Part shown: positions 43,407 to 52,124 of the stretch, one piece after another
How the letters are laid out: each line of letters begins with the position of its first letter
How positions within the stretch are numbered: the stretch's first letter is position 1
NCBI RefSeq assembly: GCF_003651185.1
Contig: NZ_RCDC01000005.1
Location: forward strand, 124,001 to 188,000
DNA length: 64,000 bases
From: Stenotrophomonas rhizophila
GTDB lineage: Bacteria; Pseudomonadota; Gammaproteobacteria; Xanthomonadales; Xanthomonadaceae
Direction: 5' to 3'
Position numbers and translations under genes: made by a program
The notes under the pieces: model-generated
Told to the model about the DNA's origin: nothing
What the model saw: only the letters and a program-made list of their open reading frames with translations
Database searches by the model: none

Positions 43407-43453
43407 CCGTGGCCGTGTTCACTGCGCGTCGCAGTGGTCCCTTGGAGCCTGTG

Positions 43454-45685
43454 TCAGAGCTTCCAGCGCAGGTTCAACATCACGTTGCGCGGTTCGCCCC
43501 AGTACACGCCGTTGTAGAAACCGACGTTGCTGTAGTACTTCTTGTCGAGCAGGTTGTTGACGTTGAGCTGCGCGGAGAAGGTGTCGTTGAAGCGGTAGCC
43601 GGCGAACACATTCACCAGGTAGAACGCATCCTGGGTGATGAACGCCGATTCGGTACGGCCGCTGGTCGCGTAATCCGCGCGCGGCTTGGTGCTGGTGCGG
43701 TAGATCCGGCTCTGCCAGGTCACCCCGCCGCCCAGCGAGAGGCGGTTCCATTCACCGCTCGGGCGCCAGCTGGTGTTGAGGCGGAACGTGTCCACCGGGT
43801 TGGTGGTGTTCTGCGCCACGCCGGCCTGGTTGCGGATGGTGGTGTGCGCGAAACCGGCCGAGAGGTTCCAGTTCTCGGTCAGGCTACCCTGGGCTTCCAG
43901 TTCCCAGCCCTTGACCTTGTTGCCCTTGCCGGTGGACCGGTAGGCACTGCCGCCATCGGGCAGCGAGGCGGCCGGTACCGAATCGTCGAGCTCGGCCACA
44001 TTGTCCTTCTCGCCCTTGAACACCGCGGCGGAGGTGTTCAGGCGGCCACCGAAGAATTCCCCCTTCAGACCGGCCTCCCACATGTCGCCGACCACCGGCT
44101 CCAGGTAATCGTTGTTCTTGTCGCGGTAGTCCTGCGGCTGGAAGATGTCGGTGTAGCTGGCGTAGGCGCTGAACTGCCTGCTGAAATCGTAGACCAGGCC
44201 GAAATAAGGGGTCAGCGAATCGTCCGGCTTGTAGCCGCCGCGGGTAGTACCGGTGCGGTTGCCGGCCGCATCGTTGGTATAGCGCCAGCTGCGGGTTTCC
44301 CAGCTGCCATAGCGCGCGCCGAGCACGGCCAGCAACGGATCGGCCAGCTGCAGGCGGGCGGCCACGTAGGCAGCCTTCTGCGTCAACTCGTTCTCCGAGG
44401 CCAGCCAGTCATGCCGGGTGAGCGGCAACGGGGCGACATCCCCGGTCCAGGTGCGCCAGTCCGGTACCACGTCGTAGCCCGGCGGCTGCGTGAATTCCGA
44501 GGCAGGCGATTCGCCCTTGCGAACCGACTGGCCGACGCCGAACACCAGTTCATGCTCGCGGCCGAACAGCTGGAACGGGCCGCTGGCGTTGAGGTCGAAC
44601 ACGTTCATTTCGCTGCGTTCGGCGAAATGCGAGAGGTAGGCGCGCACACCGGTGCCATCCGGCGCGGGATAGCCCTGCGCGCCATACCAGACGTCGCCAT
44701 CGGTGTTGCGCTTGGCCTGGGTCGCGCTGGCCTTCAGCGACCAGCCGTTGCCGAGCTGCTGCTCCAGGCGCACGAAGGTGGTCTTCTCCACGATCGGCCA
44801 GCTGCTCCAGCGTGCCGAGAGATTGGTCGAGCGCGGCAGGTTGGCCGGCTTTCCGTCCGGACCCCAGTACGGCACCACGCCCCAGGTCACGCCCTTGGTT
44901 TCCGGCGACTGGTAGTCATAGCCGACTTCGAACAGGGTGCTGTCGGTCAGGTCGGCCTGCACGATGCCGTAGAACACGTCCTTGTCCAGACGGTACACAT
45001 CGCGGAAGGAATCGCTCTGCTGCTTGGCGGCGACGAAGCGCGCACGCACGCGGCCGTCCAGCGCGACCGGGCCGCCGATGTCCGCTTCCAGGCGCTGGTT
45101 GCCCCAGCGGCCCAGGGTCAGCCCGGCGCTGATCGCCATCTCCTGGGTCGGGCGCTTGCGGACCATGTTGATGGTGCCCGACGGGTCACCGGCACCGGTG
45201 GTCAGGCCGGTCGCGCCGCGGACCACTTCGATGCGCTCGTAGATCGCGCTGTCGGTGTTGGTCTTGAGCGAGCCACCAAACGTGTTGAGCATCCCGTCGA
45301 TCTGGAAATTGGTGATGCTGTAGCCACGCGAGATGTAGTTGATGCGCTCCGAATCGGTGACCGATACATGCACGCCGGTGACCTGGCCCATCACATCGGA
45401 CAGCGCGTACAGGCCCATGTCGTCCAGGCGCTGGCGGGTCAGCACGGTGACCGACTGCGGCGTGTGGCGCAGCGACAGGTTCAACTTGGTGGCGGTGCTG
45501 GCCTGCTTGACCGTGTAGGCGTTCGGGATCTCCCCGTCGGCGGTCACCTTGATCGTGTCCAGGGTGGTCGCATCGCCAGGTTCGGCCTCGGCGAACGCCG
45601 GCAGCGCCGGGCCGGCGAGGGCAGCAACGAGGGCGATCGCCAACAGCGATGGCCGGGACAACGGTGAAGCGGACGAGCAGGGCAT
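43454..45685 (-). CDS. TonB-dependent ferric-siderophore receptor (FhuE/FpvA-like)
   Basis: A 743-residue outer-membrane receptor. The signal peptide ends near AFA, and the likely TonB box is TLDTIKVTA. The plug domain contains RQRLDDMGLYALSDVMGQVTG and RIEVVRGATGLTTGAGDPSG, as in hydroxamate and catecholate siderophore receptors, and the barrel ends in MLNLRWKL. ATG 45685 gives a clean signal peptide; the frame opens at 45727. A strong Fur box lies about 165 bases upstream, and DUF3649-PepSY-DUF3325 follow, forming an iron-uptake operon. Confidence 0.92.
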   Translation of the reverse strand: MPCSSASPLSRPSLLAIALVAALAGPALPAFAEAEPGDATTLDTIKVTADGEIPNAYTVKQASTATKLNLSLRHTPQSVTVLTRQRLDDMGLYALSDVMGQVTGVHVSVTDSERINYISRGYSITNFQIDGMLNTFGGSLKTNTDSAIYERIEVVRGATGLTTGAGDPSGTINMVRKRPTQEMAISAGLTLGRWGNQRLEADIGGPVALDGRVRARFVAAKQQSDSFRDVYRLDKDVFYGIVQADLTDSTLFEVGYDYQSPETKGVTWGVVPYWGPDGKPANLPRSTNLSARWSSWPIVEKTTFVRLEQQLGNGWSLKASATQAKRNTDGDVWYGAQGYPAPDGTGVRAYLSHFAERSEMNVFDLNASGPFQLFGREHELVFGVGQSVRKGESPASEFTQPPGYDVVPDWRTWTGDVAPLPLTRHDWLASENELTQKAAYVAARLQLADPLLAVLGARYGSWETRSWRYTNDAAGNRTGTTRGGYKPDDSLTPYFGLVYDFSRQFSAYASYTDIFQPQDYRDKNNDYLEPVVGDMWEAGLKGEFFGGRLNTSAAVFKGEKDNVAELDDSVPAASLPDGGSAYRSTGKGNKVKGWELEAQGSLTENWNLSAGFAHTTIRNQAGVAQNTTNPVDTFRLNTSWRPSGEWNRLSLGGGVTWQSRIYRTSTKPRADYATSGRTESAFITQDAFYLVNVFAGYRFNDTFSAQLNVNNLLDKKYYSNVGFYNGVYWGEPRNVMLNLRWKL

Positions 45686-46048
45686 GGCAACACTTCCAGT
45701 GTGGGAGAACGTCAGCGCGCCACGCACAGCGGCGCTGCCGAAGGCAGCAGGGCAGGTAAGGCAGCGGATCAGGGGGTGTACACGGGGCGTTGCGCGGGGA
45801 AGGCGTGGTGCATCCGGGCGCCGATTGGCTAGGCGTACAGCCGATCAGTGAATGATAGTCATTATCATTTCGTTAGACAAGCGTTATGCCGCTGTCGAAA
45901 GCCATGCAAGGCCGTGCGCTGGCGTATGTGTGGAGCCCGCAGCCACCGTCGCCTGCGTGTCACTGCCGGGCAACATCGCGTCAACAGACTGTGAGGATCG
46001 TGACACACGGCCACGCCCATCCCCACCTGTTCGTTTGCGGAGTCGTCA
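45686..46048. other. Divergent intergenic region between two TonB receptor genes
   Basis: A 363-base stretch without a credible gene. Apart from the Fur box at 45851-45869 it holds only GC-rich leader sequence. The Fur box is nearer the siderophore receptor (about 165 bases) than the second receptor (about 180 bases), so it could serve either or both. Confidence 0.6.
45851..45869. promoter_or_regulatory. Fur box
   Basis: AATGATAGTCATTATCATT is a close match to the 19-bp Fur consensus, with a 7-1-7 symmetry of ATGATAA-type half sites. It stands out as the most AT-rich patch in the divergent region. Confidence 0.85.
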
Positions 46049-48436
46049 GTGAATCGTTGTGTGCTTGCTGTAGCGGTGTTGTCCGTCCTTACCTTCGCCA
46101 CGGCCGCCGATGCGCGCGCCGAGGCCGCCCCGGCAGGGACTGCTGCGGCCCCCGCCACCCTGGACACGATGATCGTCACCGGCACGCGCGGCAGCAACCG
46201 CACGCAGTTCGATACGCTGGCCCCGGTGGACGTGTTCTCGCAGGAAGAGATCCAGGCGATCGAGTCCTCCGACCTCAACGACGTGCTGGCCCAGTTGGTG
46301 CCGTCGTTCGTGGTCCAGCGCATGCCGATGAACGACGGGCTGGTGTTCGTGCGGCCGGCCACGCTGCGCGGCCTTTCGCCGGACCAGACCCTGGTGCTGG
46401 TCAACGGCCGCCGCTTCCATCGCTCGGCGCTGCTGGGCGCGCGCGGCGCGCAGGGGCCGGACCTGGCCCAGATTCCGGTGCACGCCATCCAGCGCATCGA
46501 AGTGCTGCGCGATGGCGCGTCGGCGCAGTACGGCTCGGACGCCATCGCCGGGGTGATCAACATCATTCTGGATGACCGCGTCGGCGGGGAGCTGTCGCTG
46601 GGTCTGTCCGAATACAGCGAAGGCGATGGGACCGGTCGCAAGATCGGCGGCCGCCACGGGTTCGCGCTGGGTGACAAGGGCAGCCTGTCGCTGTTCGCCG
46701 ACTGGGACAGATCCGATGCGACCTCGCGCAGCCGCCAGCGCGCCGATGCGATCGCCTTCCAGAACGCCCACCCGGATCTGGTCGTGCCCGATCCGGTGCA
46801 GCGCTGGGGCCAGCCGGACCTGGAAAACCGCCATTTCGGCTTCAACCTCAACCTGGCCTTGAACGACAGCGTCGATCTCTACGGCTTCGGTCTGTACGGG
46901 CACAGCGAGGGCGTCAGTGATTTCAACTGGCGCAATCCCGATGGCACTGCCTCGGTCTACAACCGCAGCCGTGTGTTCCCCGGTTGGGATGCGCGCAGCC
47001 TGTACCCGACCGGCTTCAGCCCGAAATACGGCAACGAACAGGACGACCTTCAGGGCGTACTCGGTCTGCGCGGCTACTGGGGCGAACGCTGGCGCTGGGA
47101 TGTGAGCGGCTCCTACGGGCGCAACCGCATCGACTACACGCTGGGCAACTCGATCAATGCCTCGCTCGGCCCGGACAGCCCCACCTCGTTCTACCTCGGC
47201 CGCCTCTCGCAGGAAGAGAAGAACCTCAACGCGGATATCGTCTATTCGCTGCCGGTCAGCGCGCTGGCCGCACCGATCAACATCGCCTTCGGCGCCGAGA
47301 CGCGCGAGGAAACCTACGGGGTGGATGCCGGTGATCCGGCGTCGTATGCGATCGGCCCGGGGGCGGTGACCGGGCTGGCCGGGGGCGCCAACGGTGCGCC
47401 GGGCTTCAGCGCGGCCAATGCCGGCCGCTGGAGCCAGCGCAGCCGCGCGGCCTACATCGATGTCGAAGCACCGTTGACCGCCCGCTGGACCGTCGGCGCG
47501 GCGACCCGTTACGAGCACTTCTCCGCCTTCGGTGAAAGCCTGGACGGCAAGCTCTCCAGCCGCTTCGAGTTCACCCCGGACCTGGCCGTGCGCGGTTCGC
47601 TTTCCACCGGCTTCCGTGCGCCCACGCCGGGCCAGCTCTACACGCAGAGCACCCAGCAGGGCCTGGACACCGTGACCCTGCAGGTGTTCACCACCGGCCG
47701 CCTCTCGCCCAGCGATCCGCTGGCGATCCAGCTCGGTGCCCAACCGCTCAAGCCGGAGCAGTCGCGCACCGCCTCGCTGGGGCTGACCTGGAAGAACGAG
47801 CTGGGCTTCTCCGGCTCGGTGGACCTGTACGACATCAAAGTCACCGATCGTTTCAGCCAGTCGGCCTCGTTCGCAGTGCCGGCCGGCGTGCCCAATCCGC
47901 TGGCGTACACCTCGGTGAGCTTCTACACCAACGATTTCGACACCACCACGCGCGGTGTCGACGTGGTCGCCAGCCACACCACCGCGCTCGGCGCGGGACG
48001 GTTGAGCACCACGCTGGGCTACAACTACAACCAGACCCAGGTCGACAGTGGTGCCACCGGCGTGGCCACCAATGAAAGCCAGCGCCGCATCTTCGAAGAG
48101 CGCCTGCCGCGGCAGAAGGCCACGCTCAGCAGCACGTATGCGTGGGGCCGCTTCAGCGTGCTCGGCAAGCTGCGATACTACGGGGCATGGACGGACTCTT
48201 CGGGCAATGCCACCGGCGACATCTTCCAGCGCTTCGGGGCGATGAGCTTCGTCGATCTGGCCGTGAGCTGGAATGTCACCGAGCAGCAGACGCTGCGGAT
48301 CGGCGCGGACAACCTGTTCAACCGCTATCCGGACGAGGCCAGCTTCCAGGCCAGCCGTGGCCTGATCTATTCGCGGAACGCGCCGTATGACACCGACGGC
48401 CGCAACCTCTACGCCGAATACCGGATCCGCTACTGA
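46049..48436 (+). CDS. TonB-dependent receptor paired with an exported PLP enzyme
   Basis: A 795-residue receptor. Signal peptide ends near ADA. TonB-box-like TLDTMIVTGTR is followed by a plug domain (SSDLNDVLAQLVPSFVVQRM, TLRGLSPDQTLVLVNGRRFH, RIEVLRDGASAQYGSDAIAG), which resembles the BtuB/iron-compound class with an unusual NGRRFHRSALL. The barrel ends in YAEYRIRY. GTG 46049 has GGAG 8 bases upstream. The stop shares one base with the next gene, so the receptor and the Tat-exported aminotransferase-like enzyme are made together. The ligand is unknown. Confidence 0.9.
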   Translation: MNRCVLAVAVLSVLTFATAADARAEAAPAGTAAAPATLDTMIVTGTRGSNRTQFDTLAPVDVFSQEEIQAIESSDLNDVLAQLVPSFVVQRMPMNDGLVFVRPATLRGLSPDQTLVLVNGRRFHRSALLGARGAQGPDLAQIPVHAIQRIEVLRDGASAQYGSDAIAGVINIILDDRVGGELSLGLSEYSEGDGTGRKIGGRHGFALGDKGSLSLFADWDRSDATSRSRQRADAIAFQNAHPDLVVPDPVQRWGQPDLENRHFGFNLNLALNDSVDLYGFGLYGHSEGVSDFNWRNPDGTASVYNRSRVFPGWDARSLYPTGFSPKYGNEQDDLQGVLGLRGYWGERWRWDVSGSYGRNRIDYTLGNSINASLGPDSPTSFYLGRLSQEEKNLNADIVYSLPVSALAAPINIAFGAETREETYGVDAGDPASYAIGPGAVTGLAGGANGAPGFSAANAGRWSQRSRAAYIDVEAPLTARWTVGAATRYEHFSAFGESLDGKLSSRFEFTPDLAVRGSLSTGFRAPTPGQLYTQSTQQGLDTVTLQVFTTGRLSPSDPLAIQLGAQPLKPEQSRTASLGLTWKNELGFSGSVDLYDIKVTDRFSQSASFAVPAGVPNPLAYTSVSFYTNDFDTTTRGVDVVASHTTALGAGRLSTTLGYNYNQTQVDSGATGVATNESQRRIFEERLPRQKATLSSTYAWGRFSVLGKLRYYGAWTDSSGNATGDIFQRFGAMSFVDLAVSWNVTEQQTLRIGADNLFNRYPDEASFQASRGLIYSRNAPYDTDGRNLYAEYRIRY

Positions 48437-49731
48437 TGGACCGGCAACGACGCTCTCTTCTGCGTGGCGCACTGGCCCTGCCAGTCGCCGCGGCACTGTC
48501 CGGTGCGACTGCCATGGGCGCTGAGCCGATGACGCTGCCGGCAGTGGGCACGCGCACGCCGGCCGAGCTGGCCGCCGACGAAACCTGGTGGGCCCAGGTG
48601 CGCGCGCTGTACGACCTCACCGACGAGGTCGTGATGCTGGACAACGGCTACTGGGGCGCGATGGCGCGCCCGGTGCTGCAGGCCTACCAGCAGGCCACCG
48701 CCACGGTGAATGCCGGTAACGCCTGGTTCGGGCGGCTGGCGTTTCCACCGCTGTTCGAACAGGCCCGCGTGCGCCTGGCACAGGTGCTGGGCGTGGAGAC
48801 CGACGAGATCGTGCTCACGCGTGGCGCCACCGAGGCGATGCAGGTGCTGATCGGCAGCTACCGCGGGCTGTCGCCGGGCGATGCGGTGATGTACGCCGAC
48901 ACCGACTACGACAGCATGATCAGCGCGATGCAGTGGCTGCAGGCGCGGCGCGGGGTGCAGCCGGTGGCGATCACGCTGCCCGAGCCGTTCGACCACGACA
49001 GCATCGTGGAGACGTACCGCCGCGCGCTGACCGCCAACCCGCGCGTGCGCCTGCTGCTGCTGACCCACGTCAACCACCGCAACGGCATGCTGCTGCCGGT
49101 GGCCGAGATCGCCGCGCTGGCCAGGGCGGCCGGCGTGGAGGTGGTACTCGACGCCGCGCACGGCATTGGCCAGGTGGACACGCCGCTGCGCGCGTTGGGC
49201 GTGGATTTCATCGGGATCAACCTGCACAAGTGGATCGGCGCGCCGGTCGGTGTCGGGGCGGTATATGTCCGCCGCGGGCGGGTGCGTGACCTGGATCCGT
49301 ACATGGGGGAGCAGGACCACGACGACATCCGCACCCGCGTGCACACCGGCACGGTCAATTTCGCCGCTTACATGGCGCTGCCGGCCGCACTGGGCCTGCA
49401 CGAGCGCATCGGCGTGGCCAACAAGCGGGCGCGCCTGCTGCGCCTGCGCAATCAGTGGATGGACGCGTTGCGCGGCGACGCGCGCATCCAGCTGCTCGGC
49501 TCGGACGACCCGCGCCTGTCCAGTGCGATCACCTCGTTCCGGCTGCGTGGGCAGACCACGATGCGCGACAACACGGCCACCTCGCAGCGGATGGTGAAGC
49601 AGTCCGGCGTGTTCGTGGTGCCGCGCGAAGGGCTGGCCTCGGGCGCCTGCCTGCGGGTGACGCCAGGCATCTTCAGTACGCCGGCGCAGATGGACGCACT
49701 GGTGGCGGCGGTACGCGCGGTCGCGGGCTGA
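48436..49731 (+). CDS. Tat-exported class V aminotransferase-fold PLP enzyme
   Basis: A 431-residue enzyme. The N-terminus carries a twin-arginine signal (DRQRRSLLRGALALPVAAAL), so it should fold with PLP in the cytoplasm and work in the periplasm. PLP motifs are LTRGATEAMQVLIGSYRG, VVLDAAHGIGQVDTPL and INLHKWIGAPVG, with the Schiff-base Lys in HKW. Relatives include isopenicillin-N-epimerase-like proteins and the pyoverdine-maturing periplasmic enzyme PvdN. Coupling to a TonB receptor suggests it modifies the imported ligand or a siderophore. No siderophore synthetase lies nearby. Confidence 0.88.
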   Translation: MDRQRRSLLRGALALPVAAALSGATAMGAEPMTLPAVGTRTPAELAADETWWAQVRALYDLTDEVVMLDNGYWGAMARPVLQAYQQATATVNAGNAWFGRLAFPPLFEQARVRLAQVLGVETDEIVLTRGATEAMQVLIGSYRGLSPGDAVMYADTDYDSMISAMQWLQARRGVQPVAITLPEPFDHDSIVETYRRALTANPRVRLLLLTHVNHRNGMLLPVAEIAALARAAGVEVVLDAAHGIGQVDTPLRALGVDFIGINLHKWIGAPVGVGAVYVRRGRVRDLDPYMGEQDHDDIRTRVHTGTVNFAAYMALPAALGLHERIGVANKRARLLRLRNQWMDALRGDARIQLLGSDDPRLSSAITSFRLRGQTTMRDNTATSQRMVKQSGVFVVPREGLASGACLRVTPGIFSTPAQMDALVAAVRAVAG

Positions 49732-49740
49732 CGTACCCAA

Positions 49741-49769
49741 CGACGCTGGCGGTGTTTCCGCCAGCGTCG
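49741..49769. terminator. Hairpin between convergent genes
   Basis: A perfect 12-bp stem CGACGCTGGCGG/CCGCCAGCGTCG with a 5-base loop lies between the PLP-enzyme stop and the convergent DUF445 stop. There is no T-tract, so it may be REP-like or a factor-dependent stop. Confidence 0.65.
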
Positions 49770-49794
49770 CCAGCCGACGCGAGCGGTTATCGCG

Positions 49795-51087
49795 TTACCA
49801 GTGGAACCATACCGTCAGTGCATGCAGGATCACGCCGATCAGGCCACCGACCAGGGTGCCGTTGAAACGGATGAATTGCAGGTCGCGGCCGACGCTCAGT
49901 TCCAGCTGCTCGACCAAGTGGCGTTCGTCCCAGCTTTTGACGGTCTGTGCGATGTGCTCGGTCACGCCGCTGCGCAGCCGCGTGGTCAGGCGCTCGGCAC
50001 CGTCCATCAGGTGCTGGTTGAGCGCCTCGCGCAGCGACGGGTCGGCCTGCAGTGCCTCGCCCACCGAGGCCAGGCTGCGGCGCAGATGGCCGGCCAGTGC
50101 GGAGTCCTCGCTGGCCAGGTCGGCTCGCAGGCTGGCATGGATGCGCGCCCACAGGCCCTGCACGTACTCCTGCACGGCCGGGTGGTCGATCACCTGCTGC
50201 TTGAGCTGTTCCACCTTCTCGGCCAGGGCCGGGTCTTCGCGCAGCCGCTGGATGTAATCGCTCAGCCAGGTTTCGTAATCGCGCCGCAGCGGATGCTCGG
50301 GCTGGGCCAGGATCTGCTGCAGTTCCTCCAGCACCGCATGCGCCAGGCGCTCGGCAAGGGTGTCACCGATCTCATCGATCGGCTTGACCCAGTTGACCGT
50401 GCTGGCCAGCTTGGGCCACTCGCGCTGGATGTAGCCCACGATCAACGTGGACGCGCGGTCTTTGACCTTCTCGTTACCCAGCCATTCGCTGATCCGGGTC
50501 AGGCCTTCGTCCAGCACGCGCTGGTGGCGGTTGTCGGCGGTGAGCAGGCCGAGCAGTTCCCCGGCGGTGGCGGCCGCATTCCATTGCCGCAGCTGCTGGA
50601 TCACGAAGCCCTGGATGCTGCGCCGGACGGCCGCTTCATCGAGGAAGTCCAGCGCCTGCAGGGCCCAGCCGCGCGCCATGTCGGCCAGCATGCGGGCTCG
50701 CGCCGGCTCGGCCAGCCAGCTGCCCAGGCGGCTGGCTGGATCGAATACCTGCAGCCGGGCCAGCAGGGCCTGCGGTTCCAGGAACTGGTCGCGCACGAAC
50801 AGCGCCAGGCTGTCGGCAATGCGGTCCTTGCTGCGCGGGATGATCGCGGTATGCGGGATGGGCAGGCCGAGCGGCCGACGGAACAGGGCCACCACCGCGA
50901 ACCAGTCGGCCAGCGCGCCGACCGCGGCAGCCTCGCAGAAGGCCGAGACCCAGGCCCAGATGCCGCGTTCGCCGTGCCAGTGGCTGACCGCGAAGCCGGC
51001 CAGCATCGCCACCAGCATGGCCAGGGCGATCAGTTTGAGCCGACGCAGCTGGGCGCGGCGCGGGTCGGGAGGGGAGGTGGGCGTCAT
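49795..51087 (-). CDS. DUF445 family membrane-associated protein
   Basis: A 430-residue DUF445 protein. It has an N-terminal helix (LKLIALAMLVAMLAGFAVS), the family motif ALADWFAVVALFRRPLGLPI (about residues 60-79) with HTAIIPRSKDRIADSLALFV, a long helical soluble region, and a C-terminal helix LVGGLIGVILHALTVWF. Function unknown; the yeast and bacterial relatives are poorly studied. Confidence 0.88.
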   Translation of the reverse strand: MTPTSPPDPRRAQLRRLKLIALAMLVAMLAGFAVSHWHGERGIWAWVSAFCEAAAVGALADWFAVVALFRRPLGLPIPHTAIIPRSKDRIADSLALFVRDQFLEPQALLARLQVFDPASRLGSWLAEPARARMLADMARGWALQALDFLDEAAVRRSIQGFVIQQLRQWNAAATAGELLGLLTADNRHQRVLDEGLTRISEWLGNEKVKDRASTLIVGYIQREWPKLASTVNWVKPIDEIGDTLAERLAHAVLEELQQILAQPEHPLRRDYETWLSDYIQRLREDPALAEKVEQLKQQVIDHPAVQEYVQGLWARIHASLRADLASEDSALAGHLRRSLASVGEALQADPSLREALNQHLMDGAERLTTRLRSGVTEHIAQTVKSWDERHLVEQLELSVGRDLQFIRFNGTLVGGLIGVILHALTVWFHW

Positions 51088-51121
51088 TGCGGCAGTTTAA
51101 CGACCCCGGCATGAGCAACAG

Positions 51122-51148
51122 GTAGTGCCGGCCGCTGGCCGGCACTAC
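51122..51148. repeat. Single SMAG (GTAG-type REP) palindrome
   Basis: GTAGTGCCGGCC and GGCCGGCACTAC form a perfect 12-bp stem with a 3-base loop. It begins with the diagnostic GTAG and is a standard Stenotrophomonas REP monomer in a short intergenic gap. Confidence 0.88.
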
Positions 51149-51154
51149 ACCGGA

Positions 51155-52045
51155 TCAGGCGTCGGCCATCCCGCTGTCCGCCACCTGCTTGCGCAGCGCG
51201 GCCAGCTGCTGGCGCAGGGTGTCGTTTTCCAGGGTCAGCGCGATGATGCGCTGGCGCAGCTCGGCAGGGCCTTCGCCCAGGGCGTTGAGCGCATCGGCGA
51301 TCTCGGCGGCGCGGCTGGGGTCGGCCTCGGCCTCGCCGTCGGCACTGTGCAGCACCTCCTGGACCGGCTTGCGCGGCTTGCGCTTGGACTCGCGCACGCG
51401 CTTGGCGGCCTGCTTGAGCTCGTCCTTGCCGGCGGCGGCCGCGGCGCGCTGCTCGTCTTCGGGCAGATCAGCCACGGCGGCTGCGGCGCTGATCGAGATC
51501 ACACCGGTCTTGACCGCTTCCACCAGCTCCGGTGCGGCCTGCTTGTGGATGCGCTCGATCATCGTCACCTGGCTGCTGCTCAGGCGCGCTTCGCGGGCCA
51601 TGTCGGCGCGGCTGACCTTCGGCGCGGCGGCCCACGGCGGGCTGTCTTCGTCACCGGCATCGGCCGGCCCGCTGATCTCGCCGTCGCTTTCCTTCTGCAG
51701 CTGGGCCTGGTCGGCGCGGTGGCGCTCGGCCAGGATGTCGCGCTTGCGCAGCGCCAGCACGCCACGCTGGAAATCGGAGACGCTGCGGCGCCCCAGGTGC
51801 TGTTCGATCATCCACAGGTGGACGTCATCCATCGACTGGAAGCGGGTGTTCTGGATCGTCTGGAACGGCAGGCCGTGCTTCTGGCAGATGCCGTAGCGGT
51901 TGTGGCCATCGACCAGTACCTCGCCCCACAGCACCAGCGCATCGCGGCAGCCCTCTGCGAGGATGCTGCGCTCCAGCGCGTCGTGCTCGTCCGGGGTCAG
52001 CGGGTCGATGTAGGCCTTGAGTTCTTCTTTGACGACAATGTCCAT
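51155..52045 (-). CDS. Orphan ParB-like nuclease-domain protein
   Basis: A 296-residue protein. The N-terminal part has a ParB/sulfiredoxin-like core (LVDGHNRYGICQKHGLPF, residues about 43-60) and helices SVSDFQRGVLAL, with a helix-turn-helix-like KVSRADMAREARLSSSQVTM near residue 145. The C-terminus is a charged linker and coiled coil (ALTLENDTLRQQLAALRKQV). It lacks a ParA partner and lies alone, so it is probably not the chromosome-partition protein; transcriptional or stress roles are possible. Confidence 0.78.
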   Translation of the reverse strand: MDIVVKEELKAYIDPLTPDEHDALERSILAEGCRDALVLWGEVLVDGHNRYGICQKHGLPFQTIQNTRFQSMDDVHLWMIEQHLGRRSVSDFQRGVLALRKRDILAERHRADQAQLQKESDGEISGPADAGDEDSPPWAAAPKVSRADMAREARLSSSQVTMIERIHKQAAPELVEAVKTGVISISAAAAVADLPEDEQRAAAAAGKDELKQAAKRVRESKRKPRKPVQEVLHSADGEAEADPSRAAEIADALNALGEGPAELRQRIIALTLENDTLRQQLAALRKQVADSGMADA

Positions 52046-52124
52046 GCAATCCGGTACGCGAGCGAAACGTGACCGACCATTGTAAGGATCGCGGCGGTCG
52101 CCGTCGTCGCCGGCGGATTCAGCC

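Noticed and set aside
46046..48496. Minus-strand open frame of 816 codons
   Set aside because: Mirror of the second TonB receptor; composition rich in Arg, Ala, Gly and Val without motifs.
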